A stretch of DNA of 64,000 nucleotides from Physcomitrium patens (GCF_000002425.4 NC_037254.1:24732276-24796275); one strand, 5' to 3'. Numbered from the stretch's first letter, positions 47,557 to 59,676 are shown. Numbers and translations are program-made. Notes: generated from the letters alone by a model not told the origin.

Positions 47557-48132
47557 TGTCACGGACATACTCATGTAAGCTAGTAAATACATATACAAAT
47601 AGATGGAAGTAAGTAAAAGTAGGTAAAAATAAGTTAATTCTGTAGTATTTAATATACAAGCTTTCTAGAAGCTTCATAGATGCTGCTTTGACTTCATAGG
47701 TGTCTTTAATTGACTTTTTGGATTAGAAATGTGGTCAACAAGTTGGCCATGTGCCACACATGTTGTTAGCTTGAAGATCAAGCTAACTATGTGGCCCACA
47801 TGTAGAAAAACTTGCCTTGTAAGTCAAGGCATGTGTCCTACAAAGTCAATACATATTGGAGGTCCTATAGAACGTTGCCATGTAGCCCCTAGTAAGGTAG
47901 TATACACAGAGACAAGAGTGAAGCCTTCTTCACTCTAGCCTTCTTCACTCTTGTTAATTCTTTTCTTGCTTCTAGTCTAGTTTCAAGGGTCTCTAGTTTT
48001 CTTACCTTTTGGCAATAGCCATTCCAGTTTCTCTTTTAATATACATACTTATTTATTTATATTTTGTTACCTTTCTTTGAGTGAAGGCTCACTTGTCTGA
48101 ATTGCTTTTTCTTCGAATTCTTGTCCTTGACA
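47557..48132 (+). repeat. Copy E 3' LTR
   Basis: 576 bp, from TGTCACGGACA after the purine-rich AAAAGGGCGGGTAA to TCCTTGACA. It is 15 bp longer than the 5' LTR because AGCCTTCTTCACTCT is duplicated in tandem at the hairpin near 47,925-47,955. Copy B sequence resumes directly after it, starting with the duplication GTTTC. Confidence 0.95.
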
Positions 48133-48256
48133 GTTTCGAGATGATTTTGTTGTTTGTTACTTAGAAAAAATTTTAATCTATTTTAAAAACACAGAAAAAC
48201 ATGAAATTCATATTCATTATATATTACAAAAAATTTAGAGATGTGAGATCGTATGC
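48133..48256 (+). pseudogene. Copy B reverse transcriptase, catalytic segment
   Basis: Resumes exactly where copy E interrupted it: RDDFVVCYLE and IYFKNTEKHEIH-like sequence. The catalytic box YLDD reads YLEK, so both Asp residues are lost. The segment ends at ATGC, the left target duplication of NCGN element 2. Confidence 0.88.
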
Positions 48257-49547
48257 TGTCGTGATGTAATACGACTATATAATGAAATTATAATCAATGT
48301 TGAATTTTTAATTAATATGTAATTATCTTAGTTCAATTATAATTTGAGATATCTAAACATGGATTTTATAAAAGCCTCTTAGGTTATTTTCTTATCTTAA
48401 TAGTTAGTAGGTTGAAGGTTAGTTAATAATTTTACCTTCTCGATTGTAGAGACTCTTTTACTTCTTTAGAAAGACTATAAATTAATAAAATCAGGTTAGA
48501 AGAGGTAAATAATTAGTATAGTTGCTACTTGGATTAAGTTGAGAGTAAGATTGGGCTAAAAATATCTTAGGATAGGTTAGATTGATACTCGAGGGTTGAC
48601 CATTTGTGAGACAAGGTCGAAATCAGACCTGTGGCCAAAATAACCACTTAAGGCAAAATAGGGAGTCATTTGAATATCAGAGGTTAGGGTTTGAGAGCTA
48701 GCTTGAATTTCTTTCCAGTGATGTAAGAATTGTTTTGAGAGGGTTTTTGAGGACTTAACAATTATTGTTCAAAGTTAGGGTTTGTATTAGTGATTTGGGT
48801 TTTATATAATATAATTTGGGCTAGCAACTTTGACTAATTCGTGCAATTGGTGTGACATCTATGGTTGAAAACTTGACACTGTTTGGATTATTAGATGTAC
48901 TATGTGTATACAAAATTTTGTGATAATCTAATGGTGAGATTTAGAGATATTAGTTTTTAGCACAAGAGGATTTTGGAAGGTGGCAGCTTGAGGTTGGGTA
49001 GGATTTCTACAATATCTGAAGATCTATCTATTGAATCAAGGTAAAAATTGGCATGGTGTTGAAGGATTTGAAGATCAAGCTACACACTAATTTTGAGATA
49101 ATGTTAATGGTTAAAAAAAGAGAAATTATTGCTGGAATTTCTGCTTCACTTTTAAAGTTGGCGGCCAAGTGATGTGAGTGCAATTTTTGGAGGTTTTGTC
49201 ACAATCTGTAAGATGGATTGGACTAAAACTTCTTGAGCATATAGAAGACTTACGTTGAAGTAGACAGTCGGATTGGTTATTACAGCTTGTTAAAGCTCAT
49301 TAATTAAGATTGGAGCTTATAAGAAAAATCTTAATTACTTAAATATGAAAGTAACTAGGTATTGGGATTTATGTATAGTTAAGTCTACTAAGAAGAGTGT
49401 TTTATGCACTTTTGAATTGAAATTCAGATTATATTCTTCTCATATAGGTGAAACCTATTAGGATTCTTGGCTACTTGTGAAACACAATCCCACCTTCTAC
49501 AGCTAGGTTCCTGGCGCATTCTTGGACAAACAACACATTATATGACA
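48257..49547 (+). mobile_element. NCGN element 2 (type II, 1291 bp) in copy B reverse transcriptase
   Basis: Starts TGTCGTGATGTAATACG and ends ACACATTATATGACA. The flanks are ATGC (48253-48256) and ACGC (49548-49551), a 4-bp duplication with one C/T change. The interior differs from type I but shares GTCGAAATCAGACC-type blocks with elements 4 and 8. The last 45 bp resemble type I (AGCTAGGT, CTGG, GCATTCT). No coding region. Confidence 0.85.
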
Positions 49548-50097
49548 ACGCCAAGATAGAAAAGTGTATATTCCATACTACTCAAATTGACTTCTTAGGA
49601 TACAACATTACAAACAATGATCTAATGATGGATTCTAAAAGTATTCATATAATTATAGATTGGAAGATTTCAAAAATAATAAGAGATGTACAATGCTTTT
49701 TGAGATTTTCCAATTATTATAAAATCTTCATCAAGATTTTTTTTCAAGTTGTAGTGCCATTTATACACTTAACTTGTAAAGACAATCTCAAGCGGAGTAA
49801 AGAAGCAGAAGCATCATTTGAAGCTTTGAAGAAAGCTTTTACTTTTATACTAATCTTGTATTGCGTCAACTTATCTAAAGCATTTTTTATGGAAACAGAT
49901 GCATCTAATTTTGCCTTAGATGCAATCTTATCATAAATAATAGTAGATGACAAACTTCATCCAATAGCTTTTTATTCAAAAAAAATTTTAGCAACTGAGA
50001 TTAATTATGAAATCTATAATAAGAAACTTCTTACGATCATAGATTCTTTTTAAGAATGGCATTATTAAATAGAAGGCACTTCAAGTCTAGTCATCAT
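49548..50097 (+). pseudogene. Copy B reverse transcriptase end and RNase H start
   Basis: Starts with KIEKCIFHTTQIDFLGY, directly continuing the segment that ends at 48,256. The frame 49625-49936 covers the connection domain and the first RNase H part, with the intact METDASNFALDAIL motif around the first catalytic Asp. It is cut at 50,097 within the YLEGTSSLV block. Confidence 0.88.
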
Positions 50098-51011
50098 TGT
50101 CATATTGTAATCGCTTATAGTATATAAAAATTAATTAAGACATATAATATATTCATAAGTCTTGATGTAGATTTGAGTGGTTAATAAATAAATTTAAAAA
50201 AAATTGATAGAAGAAAATTTATTTAGAAATTTATCTATTTTGATTATAGTATTTATATTATGTAGGATTTAGATATTTAATATAAAGCTTAAGAGAAGGT
50301 TAGAGTCTAAAGATAAAAGTCTAAACTATTAGAAGACTTATTGGGAGGAATAAAAGCAAGGCATGGTTGGATGATGGCAAGGAATAGGGATCTTCATTCC
50401 TATTGATCGAAGGCCATATCCAATGGGCTTCAAGGAGGCTACCTAAGGTCTTATTAGGGATTAGGGTTTCTCTTTTGAGGTTATTTGAGCTTTAAAGACT
50501 AAGATCAGCAAGTTTAGGATTTTGGGTATAATTTGGATGAAAAATTTGTATGATTTCGAGTTTTTGTGAAGGAGATATTGGTGTTCAAAATTAAGGTGTC
50601 AAATTTGTATCTACTGTCACTCTTTGAAGCATAATATATGCATACGGAAAGCGATGAAAGTTCGGCAATCAGAGTTGGGGAGAATACTTTTTTGGCTATA
50701 CTTTACATAGATTGTTCAATGAATTTCAAGTCTAGATGAAGGAGTTATAGGGCATTGAAGATAGCATATGTAATTCAAAGGCAATAAGTGAGTCATTTTA
50801 TTAATAGTAATGGTTGGAGCCATATCTTAAGATACTTTATCATACATTTGGAGGTTTTTTTGGTACTTGGCTTATATATTGATGTAATTATCCTAAAAGT
50901 ATAAATATCATATATATAAACTTAGTACTTTTATATCTTAGATTTGATTGAGTATTTAGTGGCAACCAAAAGTCCATTGCTTTCTTCAAGCAAATTCTCT
51001 CTACCTCGACA
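50098..51011 (+). mobile_element. NCGN element 3 (914 bp) in copy B RNase H
   Basis: Starts TGTCATATTGTAATCGC and ends CTACCTCGACA. It is flanked by TCAT (50094-50097) and TCGT (51012-51015), a 4-bp duplication differing by one G/A change in the CG. The middle is related to type I, including the CCTATTGATCG and ATATCCAATGGG remains of the second hairpin; the last 150 bp are different. RNase H continues on the right with YIDLKNLKYFM-like sequence. Confidence 0.78.
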
Positions 51012-51448
51012 TCGTATATATAGATCTCAAGAACCTCAAGTATTTCATGTCAATATGTGTTTTGAATTGTCACCAAATTTGTTGGAGCATATCTTTGTCA
51101 ATTTTTGAGTTTAATAACACTTATCACCTAAAAAAATAATAAGGTTTATTTGATATCTTTTTTTAGATATTCTTATCTTACATCAAAAGAAGATAAAATA
51201 AATTTTGATCAACAAAAGATAATTTTATTAAAGCGAAATAATTTTATTTTCAAGTAATATAATCAACATTGACTATTTATTTGACTTTTTACATGAAGAT
51301 ACAAGTAAATATGCTCTCAAACCTTCTTGTTGATGATATTAAAAATAATTCTTCTAAGTCTCAAGATACTTCAAAGTTTGAGTGTAAAGAGGACCTTTTC
51401 TATTTCAAAGGATGCTTATATATTCCAGAAGGAGAAATGCAATTACAT
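51012..51448 (+). pseudogene. Copy B RNase H end and linker to integrase
   Basis: Reads [17 protein letters not shown], a damaged SDALFR motif, then the linker with LLVDDIKNNSSKSQD and FECKEDLFYFKGCLYIPEGE (frame 51269-51487). It corresponds closely to 45,290-45,720 in copy E. It ends in ACAT, next to NCGN element 4. Confidence 0.85.
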
Positions 51449-53120
51449 TTTCATGATATAATACGACTCATAGGTGAAAGAATGTAGAAATTATTGTAAT
51501 GTAAGAGATCTTAGTTCAAAGTATTAGAACAAATTATCTTAGAAATAAAGTTAATAGTCAAAAAGATAATAAAACAAAAAGATACCAATTTTGCCTTTTA
51601 GAAAGGTGACTTCTACTTACTTTGTTGGACCATAAGTAATGCAAAACAAAGTAGATTGGAAAAATAAATAATATAGGCTTCTTTATAAGGAAGTTAAGAA
51701 TAAATTCTAGCAAAATTTACTTAGAAAAATTAGATATTAATATACGGAGAGGGCCAGTTATGAACCAAGGTTGAAATCAGACCCTGATGTACAAAACTGT
51801 GTCTCGACGATGACTCCGGGATTCTTTTGCAGATCAGAAAGTGGGATTTGATAGAAGATGAGATAGGGTTTCTATGAGCATTGGTTTTAGGCGATTTGGA
51901 GTTGTTATGACTTTGTAAGAGCTTTGCAAAGTCAAGGTTTGTTTTGGATGACTTGTGTTTTATGAAATAAAATAGGATTTACATTTTGGATGATTTCAAG
52001 AGTTTTGTAATAGATCTACAAGTGAAATTTTGTGGATTATAATTATAATTGTGTTTAATATGTTTTGTGAATTTGAATTCAATTTAACGGTTGAATTGAG
52101 GATTATTGAGGTTTAAGTGGGTCAAGGTCTCAAAAAGTAGAATTTTAGGTCTAGTGAGAATTTTTAAGTTTTCTTGCAATTTACTAGTTGGATTGGAATG
52201 AAATTTATATGAGAGGATATAAGACTTATTTTTCTATGTATATGAAAAATTTGAAATCAATCCAATGGTGAAAAGGAGAGATATTGGCTCTGGAAGATTG
52301 GCATCAAGGTTGGAGAAGGAGGCCGGCCAATACCCGAGCACATTTTTGAGGTTTTTGTCAATTTGGTAATTCCTATCCTTTTTAAATTTGTTGTGCTCGT
52401 TTTTAACTTATTTTTTAAGAAGTATATAAAATTTGAGTTAAGATCAACAGTTTATTCATTAGTTATTGAGATTTAAATCTATTGTAGGAATTACTAGGAT
52501 TTGGTTAGGGATTGATTTAGGGTTAGGATTTGGTTAGGATTTGATTTAGGTTAAAGGTTTGGATTAGGGTTTGATTTAGGTTATAAGGTTTGTTTTAGGA
52601 TTTGGTTGGGATTTACTTTAGGTTTAGGGTTTGATTTAGGGTTTAAGGTTTGTTTTAGGATTTGGTTGGGATTTACTTTAGGTTTAGGATTTGATTAGGA
52701 TTTGATTAGGATTTGGTTTAGGGTTTATTTAGGGTTTTATTTAGGGGTTAGGATTAGGATTTGATTTAGGATTTAGGATTTTATTAGGATTTTTTTATGG
52801 TTTAAAATTTAATTAGTTTTGGACTAAAGTTTGAATGAAGTCTATTAGTATTTTAACTAATTTAAATTGAGATTAAATTGAGATGTATTTGAGAGATATT
52901 TGTGATCATTCTAATATTTATTTAAGTTTTTTTATTATTTCTTTAAAATTTCTTTGAGGTTTCTTTGAATTTGATTAAAGCTTAATTAGAATTATTATAG
53001 TCTAATTAGAATTTAGTAAGTATTCTATTAGAGTTAGGATTTTGCTGTTGCAATTTTCATTCTATCTTCCATAGCTAGGTGTCTGGAGCATTCTCAAGCA
53101 AGACTTCACGTATTATGACA
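51449..53120 (+). mobile_element. NCGN element 4 (type II, 1672 bp) between copy B linker and integrase
   Basis: Left end TTTCATGATATAATACG corresponds to TGTCGTGATGTAATACG of other type II copies with two G-to-A or G-to-T changes; right end TCACGTATTATGACA. Neighbouring tetramers are ACAT and AGTT, so the duplication is not clear. The interior matches element 8 over most of its length, including a long stretch of TTTAGGG-like repeats (52495-52800). No coding region. Confidence 0.8.
52495..52800 (+). repeat. Degenerate TTTAGGG/GGATTTGGTT array inside NCGN element 4
   Basis: About 300 bp of G- and T-rich short repeats built from TTTAGGG, TTAGGATTTGG and similar units. Plant telomeres are (TTTAGGG)n, but here units are irregular and intermixed. 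A 55-60 bp block (around GGTTTGTTTTAGGATTTGG) also occurs twice, near 52,580 and 52,645. The homologous array in element 8 is at 62580-62945. Confidence 0.8.
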
Positions 53121-53460
53121 AGTTACTCTTTAAGCTTGTTAGAATTTTCTTGCAATAGGACATTTTGGATATAATAAGACTTTGGAGCTTATATCCAAAT
53201 ATTTTTGGTAGCTTCAAATATAGAAGGCTATAAACCATCTGTGCTGACATGTGATGTTTGTTGAAGATCAAAAACTCCTCATCATCATTCTTATAGACTT
53301 TTCCAACCATTATCTATACCAAAAAAACTATGGTCTTTTGTCGCTATAGATTTTATCACAAATCTTCCAATTTCAAGTTCATATGATTTTATATTTGTAA
53401 TTATAGATCGTTTCATCAAAATGGTATATTTTGTACCATGCACAAAATCTATCACACCTA
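53121..53460 (+). pseudogene. Copy B integrase, N-terminal part
   Basis: Continues from 51,448: GHFGYNKTLELIS-like zinc-finger segment, HVMFVEDQKLLIIIL region, then the core start with MDF-type first Asp region (IDFITNLPISSSYDFIFVIIDRFIKM). It is cut at 53,460 after FVPCTKSIT-like sequence. Frame changes and stops are frequent. Confidence 0.85.
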
Positions 53461-54794
53461 GTCGTATGGCGTGATTTGCAATCTAGGAATACACTGGGTA
53501 TCTAGCTGTAGAGAGTGTACCTTAAACCTTTATATGATTCTTTTCTTGGCTTCCAAAACTCCTTTATTTTTGTATAAAAATCCAAATATAACAAAATCCC
53601 TTCAAAACATATTTTTCCCGCGAAGGGTTTTCTCGCCCTGAACTTTAGAAAAATCATAACTATTGATCTAACCGTTCAGTTTGTTTCAAATTTACAAGAT
53701 AGGTAGAATTTATCCTTAACTTGTACCAAAAAAAAAACCAACTGCAAATTCAATCCCGATCATCTGGCATCTAAGAAACCCTAGCAGACACTCCAAACCC
53801 TAATTTACAAGCACCCGAAAACTATTTTCCTTATATCTCAAAAACCCGAACTCCAAATGTCATTAAACTTATGCACAAAGTTTACTAACATGAAATTACA
53901 CATCCCTTGAAATTTTGAGCCAAAACCTCACAAAATTGCTCAAGTTATAGCTCAAGAGACAAACACTAGTAAATCGGTTTACTTACTACCCTTAGATTGC
54001 ATGTGTTGACTTCAAAATCCAATAACTCCTTTATCCCAACTTAGAATCCAGTAAGCAGTATGCAAAAAGTATAGCCGCAAAAGTGCTCTCTCCAGTCGCG
54101 GTCGCCTATCCTCAATTGCTGTCCGTACGCGTGCGTTATGCCCCAAAGAGTGACAGTAGGTCCAAAACTAACACCTTAACTTTGAGCGCCTATAACTTCT
54201 TCATAAAAACCCCAAATGACACAAAACTTGCACCAAAACCTTAACCAAAAACCTAAACCTTCTGATCCTAGCCTTCAAAGTTCGAATGGCCTCGAGAAAC
54301 TAACCCTAATCCTTCATATGGCCTCGGGCAGCCTTCTCAAAGCCCATTGGTCATGATTTTTGACCAATAGGAATGGAGATTTTTATTTTTCATCTCCATT
54401 CATCTGTATTGGTGCCCTAATTCCTCCCTTTGCTACCAAAATCCTTCTTCAATCCTTTTTTTCTTATGAGATTTACATAATGTATGCTCTAAACACCAAA
54501 TAAAAGAACCAAAATAAGTTTTCAAATGTCACCAATGTCTAACAAAGGTGACTCTAAATATTTAGAAGTTACTATCAACCAAAACCAATCTTAAAAGCCA
54601 CTCTCAAAAGGAAATTAAAGTTATAAAAATTCTATAGTAATCTTTTTAAACAACTTCTTCTCAAAGTAATAATCAAATTATATCCTACAACCAACTAAAA
54701 TCTACTAATATGGCTCTTATCATGTTACTTAATAAATTATATATTAAGTACATAATTACATTATTTTCATATAGTAGCCGAACCACAACACGAT
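53461..54794 (-). mobile_element. NCGN element 5 (type I, 1334 bp) in copy B integrase
   Basis: Reverse orientation: left end AGTCGTATGGCGTG, right end CACAACACGATA. It is flanked by ACCT (53457-53460) and ACGT (54795-54798), three of four bases equal. Both hairpins are intact around 54,348-54,405. It is highly similar to element 6 throughout. Integrase continues on the right with LFLDNI-type sequence. Confidence 0.85.
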
Positions 54795-55745
54795 AACGTG
54801 AAGGAACAACTAAATTCTTCCTGGACAACATCTTTTGCTATTATGGATTACCAAGGGATATTATATCAAACAAAAGAATATAATTTTTATTAAGTTTTTA
54901 AAAAATTCTTTTCAAGATATTGAAGATAGATATAAAACTATCTTTGGCTTTTCTCCCTCAAACTAATAAACAAACAAAACAGCTAAATCATGTTTTAGAG
55001 CAATATTTGAGGTGTACCATCAACTATCAAAAAGATGATAAGACAACTATTTTGCCATTGGTAGGATTTTCTTATAATAATTTGATATATTCTTCAACTC
55101 AACAAATAGCTTTCTTTACTAATTATGGTTATTATCCACAATTAGATACTTTTGACTTTTCAAAAGTTGATATTTCTATAGAAAAAGATGTAACAAATCG
55201 ATTGTCAAAGCTACATGCAACAATGAAGGCACAATTAAAAAAAGCTCAAGAATGACAAAAAGCCGACACAGATGTCTATTGCAAGAAACAATGTCAATTC
55301 CATGTACAAGATAAGGTATTGTAACTTCATCATAATATTAAAACTATTTATTTTTGTGATAAGTTAGATTCTAGTAGCCTTAGACCATTTTCTATTTGTG
55401 AAAAAATCAATCTAATTGCTTATTGATTGTACCTATTGGAATCTATCAAAATCCATCCTGTGTTCTATATATGTTTACTGGAGCCATATAAGACAATAGA
55501 TATACAAGAAAATGGATATATAAGAAAGTAGACAAATGCCACCACCTCCTATAGAAGTAGACATTAATAAAGAATTTGATATAGAAGAAGTCTTAGATTC
55601 AAGATGGCGTCAAAATAAGTTAGAATATCTAGTACATTGGCATAGATATGATATTAATAAATACACATAGGAGCCATCCAAGAATCTAGCAAATGCATCA
55701 ACCAAAGTTAAAGCTTTTTATTAATGACATCCATCAAAACCAAGA
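54795..55745 (+). pseudogene. Copy B integrase C-terminal part and chromodomain
   Basis: The frame 54920-55255 carries the end of the integrase core, where the catalytic Glu is again Lys (QTKQLNHVLEQYLR). The C-terminal domain is decayed. The chromodomain is at 55572-55738 (EFDIEEVLDSRW, LEYLVHWHRYDI), with TAG at 55668-55670 for the TWEP Trp. Pol ends with HPSKPR followed by TAA. Confidence 0.88.
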
Positions 55746-55846
55746 TAAAGAGTCAAGAAATTCTTTGCTATAAAGCAAAGCAAGTCCAATGGAGATTTCA
55801 TTCTATCTTATATCATTGTTTCTTTGATTTTTTTAGTACTTAAGAG

Positions 55847-56269
55847 ATAGAGAAATAACAACCAGTAAATTCAACTTAAGAGTTATCATTTATTAAGCTA
55901 CCAAATGAGACATTGCAACTATCACAACCTTTGAGATAACAAAATTGAGATGAAGATCCTCAAAAATGACATGTTCTTCTTTAAAAAGATGGTGAGATAC
56001 AATCCATTTGATACCACAACCTCGGTAGTAACTCTTGGTATTTAGTGATACTTTTGAAGGTAGAAACCACTCTTGATGGTATTATTAATGTTTTATTTGA
56101 AGAAAGTTAAGAAGGCCTCAATAATGATCAAATATCAAGGTGGACTTCTTGTCGTAGTATGAAAAATTATTGATGATTGAGGGAACCTATCAATTTCCTT
56201 CAAAGAAAATAAAGATCAAAGTACATGGCAAATAGAATTTGGTGCATCTTAATCTTCATTAACATATAA
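55847..56269 (+). pseudogene. Post-pol reading frame of copy B (423 nt, unknown function)
   Basis: Same position, frame and exact length as in copy E, although copy B belongs to a diverged LTR family. The start codon is now ATA. Around ten in-frame stops are present, mostly TAA or TGA for Gln, Arg or Trp. Recognisable remains are LPNETLQLSQP, EIQSIWYHNLG and EGLNNDQIS. No insertion or deletion relative to copy E changes the length. Confidence 0.55.
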
Positions 56270-56310
56270 TGACTGCTCTTCATAGAACTTGTATCTAGAA
56301 AGGGAGAGAA

Positions 56311-56852
56311 TGTTATAGATATATATTTTTCTTGATAATTATATAAATAATATGAATAGATAGAAGTAAGTTAAAGTAGATGGATATGATAATATCTTGT
56401 GGAAAGCTTTCTAGAAGCTTCATAGATGCTACTTTGTTTTTATACATATCTATAGGTGATTGATAGGTTGAAAACTTTGTTAACAAGAAAGCTACTTGTC
56501 CACATGTTGACCATTTGTTGCACATGTTGAACACATAGTACACATCTAGAAAACTTGTCTTGTAAATTACACATATGTCTTGCAAGTTGGATGCATATTA
56601 GAGGTTGTATAGCATGTTACAACATAATTCTTAATTAAGTAGTATATATAGAGGCAAGAGTGAGGCCTTCTTCATTCTTGTCAATTCTTTTCTTATTTTT
56701 AGTATTGTTTCAAGAGTCTTATGTTTTCTAGTCTTTTGCAATAGCCATTCTAATTCTTCCTTGAATATACATACTTTCTTCTATTTTGTCACTTTTCTTT
56801 TGACACAGATTCTTCATGTTTATGTATCTTCTTCTAATTTATATTTTTAACA
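56311..56852 (+). repeat. Copy B 3' LTR
   Basis: 542 bp from TGTTATAGATA, after the purine tract AGAAAGGGAGAGAA, to TTTTTAACA. It contains TATATATAGAG near 56,645, and ATTCTTGTCAAT (56674-56685) at the predicted RNA start; 11 of those 12 bases are complementary to copy B's primer-binding site. The right target duplication ATGCC is 56853-56857. Confidence 0.92.
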
Positions 56853-57362
56853 ATGCCATACTACTTCAACAACCATAATATAGAATGAACCTCAATTATG
56901 CACAAAAAATGATAAAGAAATTAGAAAAGCTTATACAAGCCAACTTCATCTTATCAATGGATTTTTTTCCATTGTTATCATTTTAAAAAAATTAAGTATA
57001 TTATGTATGTGCATGGATTTTTGTAAATTAATTGTTGCTACTAAAAAAGATCATTAGATTTTTTTCTACATGGAAGAGAGAACCAACAAAGAAGTAAGCT
57101 ATATACATATATAATTTTATAGATTTTCTATCAAATACTACCAAGTAGCTATGGCACCCAGAGATAAGAACAAGTTTACTTTCTTTATGGAATGCAGACT
57201 ATTATAATTTGAATAAATAAGCTTTTATATAATATTCTAAGAAGTTTTCTTGATATATTTAGATAATAGTAAAATATAAAAATCTAAGAAAGATCATGTA
57301 TATCATCTCCAACAAATATTTATAGCTTGTTATAAATATAAAATCAAGCTCAATACAAATAA

Positions 57363-57403
<41 letters not shown>

Positions 57404-59236
57404 TATTTAGACTTATATTTGGCTATATTATCCATTACTTGAAGAAGCTATTATATCCTTAAAAGATTAAACAAAGCAAAAAGATGATAAAGTCTTACTA
57501 TTAAAAATTGGATCAAAGTATAATTGGAAGTCTATAATTTTTTAAAACAAAGTCATTTTTAAGACATCAAATCCATCTTATCTCTTCAATCTTAACATTC
57601 AACAAATCCAAGTTTAAATATGAATAACATTAAAATTTGGTAGCTGCTAAAGCCTTTAAAGAAGTAAAAAGTGCTTACACAAATCATCTAATACTACTTG
57701 CTATCAACTAAAAACTTCTTTTTTGTGTTTATTCAAATGCCTCTAATATTACTTTTAACATATTGTTCACACGAAATCACAAAAGAAAGCTCATCAATAT
57801 ATGTCTTATACAAGTAGATGAATGAATCCAAGTAAGAAAAATTATTTGACCTCAAAATGTGAAGAGCTTACTATGATGCATGCCATAAAGAAAGACAAAT
57901 ATTATTTACTTAAGAAGAAATTCTAGTCTGTGGTCAACTACCATGTACTATTGCACTTGGTGAATCAATTTAAGATCAAAGGAAAAATAACACAATAAAT
58001 ATTACTACTTATGGAATATAACTTTGAAGTCATTTGAATTCTCCAATAACAAAACATAATTGGTGATAATTTATTATAAGCACTTACCTTAACAATTGAT
58101 TTAAGAATTGACAAATGTTTTATAGATCTAAAAATTCAAAGTGTTATTTTAGATGTTATAATGATTAATAAATTTTAGATGTAAGATCTAATTAGCTATC
58201 TAATACTGGAACAATTCTTTTATACATTCATTGGCTTGAATTCCATAAACTTTGTATATAAATCATTAACATATATATGTATCAATAGCAACCTTTATAA
58301 ACTATGGATATGCAATAATACTTGATTGTGCATCTGTATAATCCAATACCATGAATTGATTTAAGTTTAATACAATTATCCTACAAATAGACATCAAGCG
58401 ATCAATAAGACCATTAAAATATTTCTTATTACTAAATATTGGCTGCCTTCATTCCATATAGATTTTTATAAAATATATTTCATGGTACCATGCTTGTAAA
58501 ATTACCAAACTTAGGTTTCTACGTAGGAAGCAAGCTTGTCTATAATCTATATCTCGACTTTTTCTATTTATGTATTAGAAACTAAGCTTCATCAATACTA
58601 TTAAACCATGTATTAAGCTATATAATAAATATATAACTATAGCAATAAACTTTGTAATCAGGTGGTGTAAGGCTTATGCATTAATAATAAATACAACATC
58701 AACCACCACCAAATTCTTATATAAAAATATAATCATATAATTTAGATACTTGCTTGAGATAGCTTTAAATCGAGAAATCTATTTAACAAATAAAGTAACC
58801 AATTAATTCTTAGATACATTCATAATAAAATATTGGATATCATCTACTTACTAACTTCAATGAAATGGTCTTATAAAATCCACAAATAAAATAGTTATCA
58901 ATATAATACATTGATTCATTCACAACAACAAGGTGGATTAAGACAAAGATTTATCTGCTCTTTTATAGATCAATTACATTGCATATATAATTTGCAATTT
59001 TATAGTTTCCTTTCAAACATATGTTTGGCATACAACCCTTGCTATCTATAAAATATATTCTACTAACTTTTGATAAACTTGTATGTTTCCAAGGCTCAAG
59101 CATAAAATCTAATGTTTCTTGTAATGAAGATGTGAAAAGAAATAAAGAATTATGCCATTAAGCCATTACCAACATCCAAATAATCAGATGAAGATAATAC
59201 CATAATAAAAAAATTTAAAATAAGCACTTTAAAACT
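56853..59236 (+). pseudogene. Tat/Athila-like relic, piece 3 (reverse transcriptase to integrase)
   Basis: Reverse transcriptase resumes right after copy B with YRMNLNYAQKMIKKLEKL, the RRMNP-KYA-type start typical of Tat and Athila elements. YYQVAMAPRDKNKFTFFME follows near 57,130-57,190, and KDHVYHLQQIF with KIKLN near 57,290-57,350, where the YVDD motif just before is destroyed. RNase H-like and integrase-like traces continue; NKIVINIIH and SFQTYVW near 58,880-59,030 fit the integrase core end. Very decayed. Confidence 0.7.
57364..57400. repeat. (TA)n microsatellite
   Basis: About 18 TA units interrupting the decayed reverse transcriptase of the Tat-like relic. Confidence 0.95.
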
Positions 59237-59676
59237 TAAGTGACTCAATTTACTATTGGTTGTGTTTTGAGCTTAATCTTGAGTAATTTGACAAGATTTG
59301 GTTTTTTTCCATATGAAAAAAATAGATTAGAAGTGCTTGTAAACTAGAATTGAGAACACCTTCTAGGATTACTAAGATAAAAGATCGGTGATAGATTCAT
59401 GGTTAATATTTTTTGTAGTAAAGCTTAAGCATAGAATCAATGTCATGTAGAAATTTGAAAAAAATAGAAGGGTTGGATCATGAGTAATAAATTTCCAAAA
59501 TTTAGGAAAAAAATATCCTTTGCAAGAAGAAAATATTTTGAAGGATTTTGTTATAATTTGTGCTTTTGTACCTAATAAAGAGGTTTTTGGAAGCTTAGAT
59601 AATATATATAAGAAAAAGCTAATTTCTCTACATCTAGATATTTGGTGTATTCTTAGATTGCAAGTTATGTCAGACA
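59237..59676 (+). mobile_element. NCGN element 9 (type I, 5' truncated)
   Basis: Matches about the last 440 bp of type I elements, from the GTGTTTTGAGCTTAATCTT block to the end GTTATGTCAGACA. The left part, with the twin hairpins, is missing. Diverged more than the other type I copies. No flanking duplication can be tested. Confidence 0.75.

Larger units (their letters stand above)
40372..48132 (+). mobile_element. Chromovirus copy E, structurally complete
   Basis: The best-preserved element in the window. LTRs of 561 and 576 bp start TGTCA and end TGACA. It is inserted in the reverse transcriptase of copy B, with a 5-bp duplication GTTTA (40367-40371) and GTTTC (48133-48137). The copy B frame continues across the insertion, which fixes the element's ends exactly. 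The core, without the NCGN element at 42308-43642, is about 6.42 kb. Order: gag, protease, reverse transcriptase, RNase H, integrase, chromodomain, post-pol frame. All genes contain stops, so it is not active. Confidence 0.95.
36151..56852 (+). mobile_element. Chromovirus copy B (diverged LTR family), full length but full of insertions
   Basis: A complete chromovirus whose LTRs (36151-36694 and 56311-56852) differ from those of copies A and E. It is flanked by ATACC on the left and ATGCC on the right, a 5-bp duplication with one G/A change. Inside are copy E and five NCGN elements. Removing them and their duplications leaves about 6.39 kb, close to copy E's own core. All genes are broken, and copy B is more decayed than E, in line with E having inserted into it. 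Confidence 0.9.
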
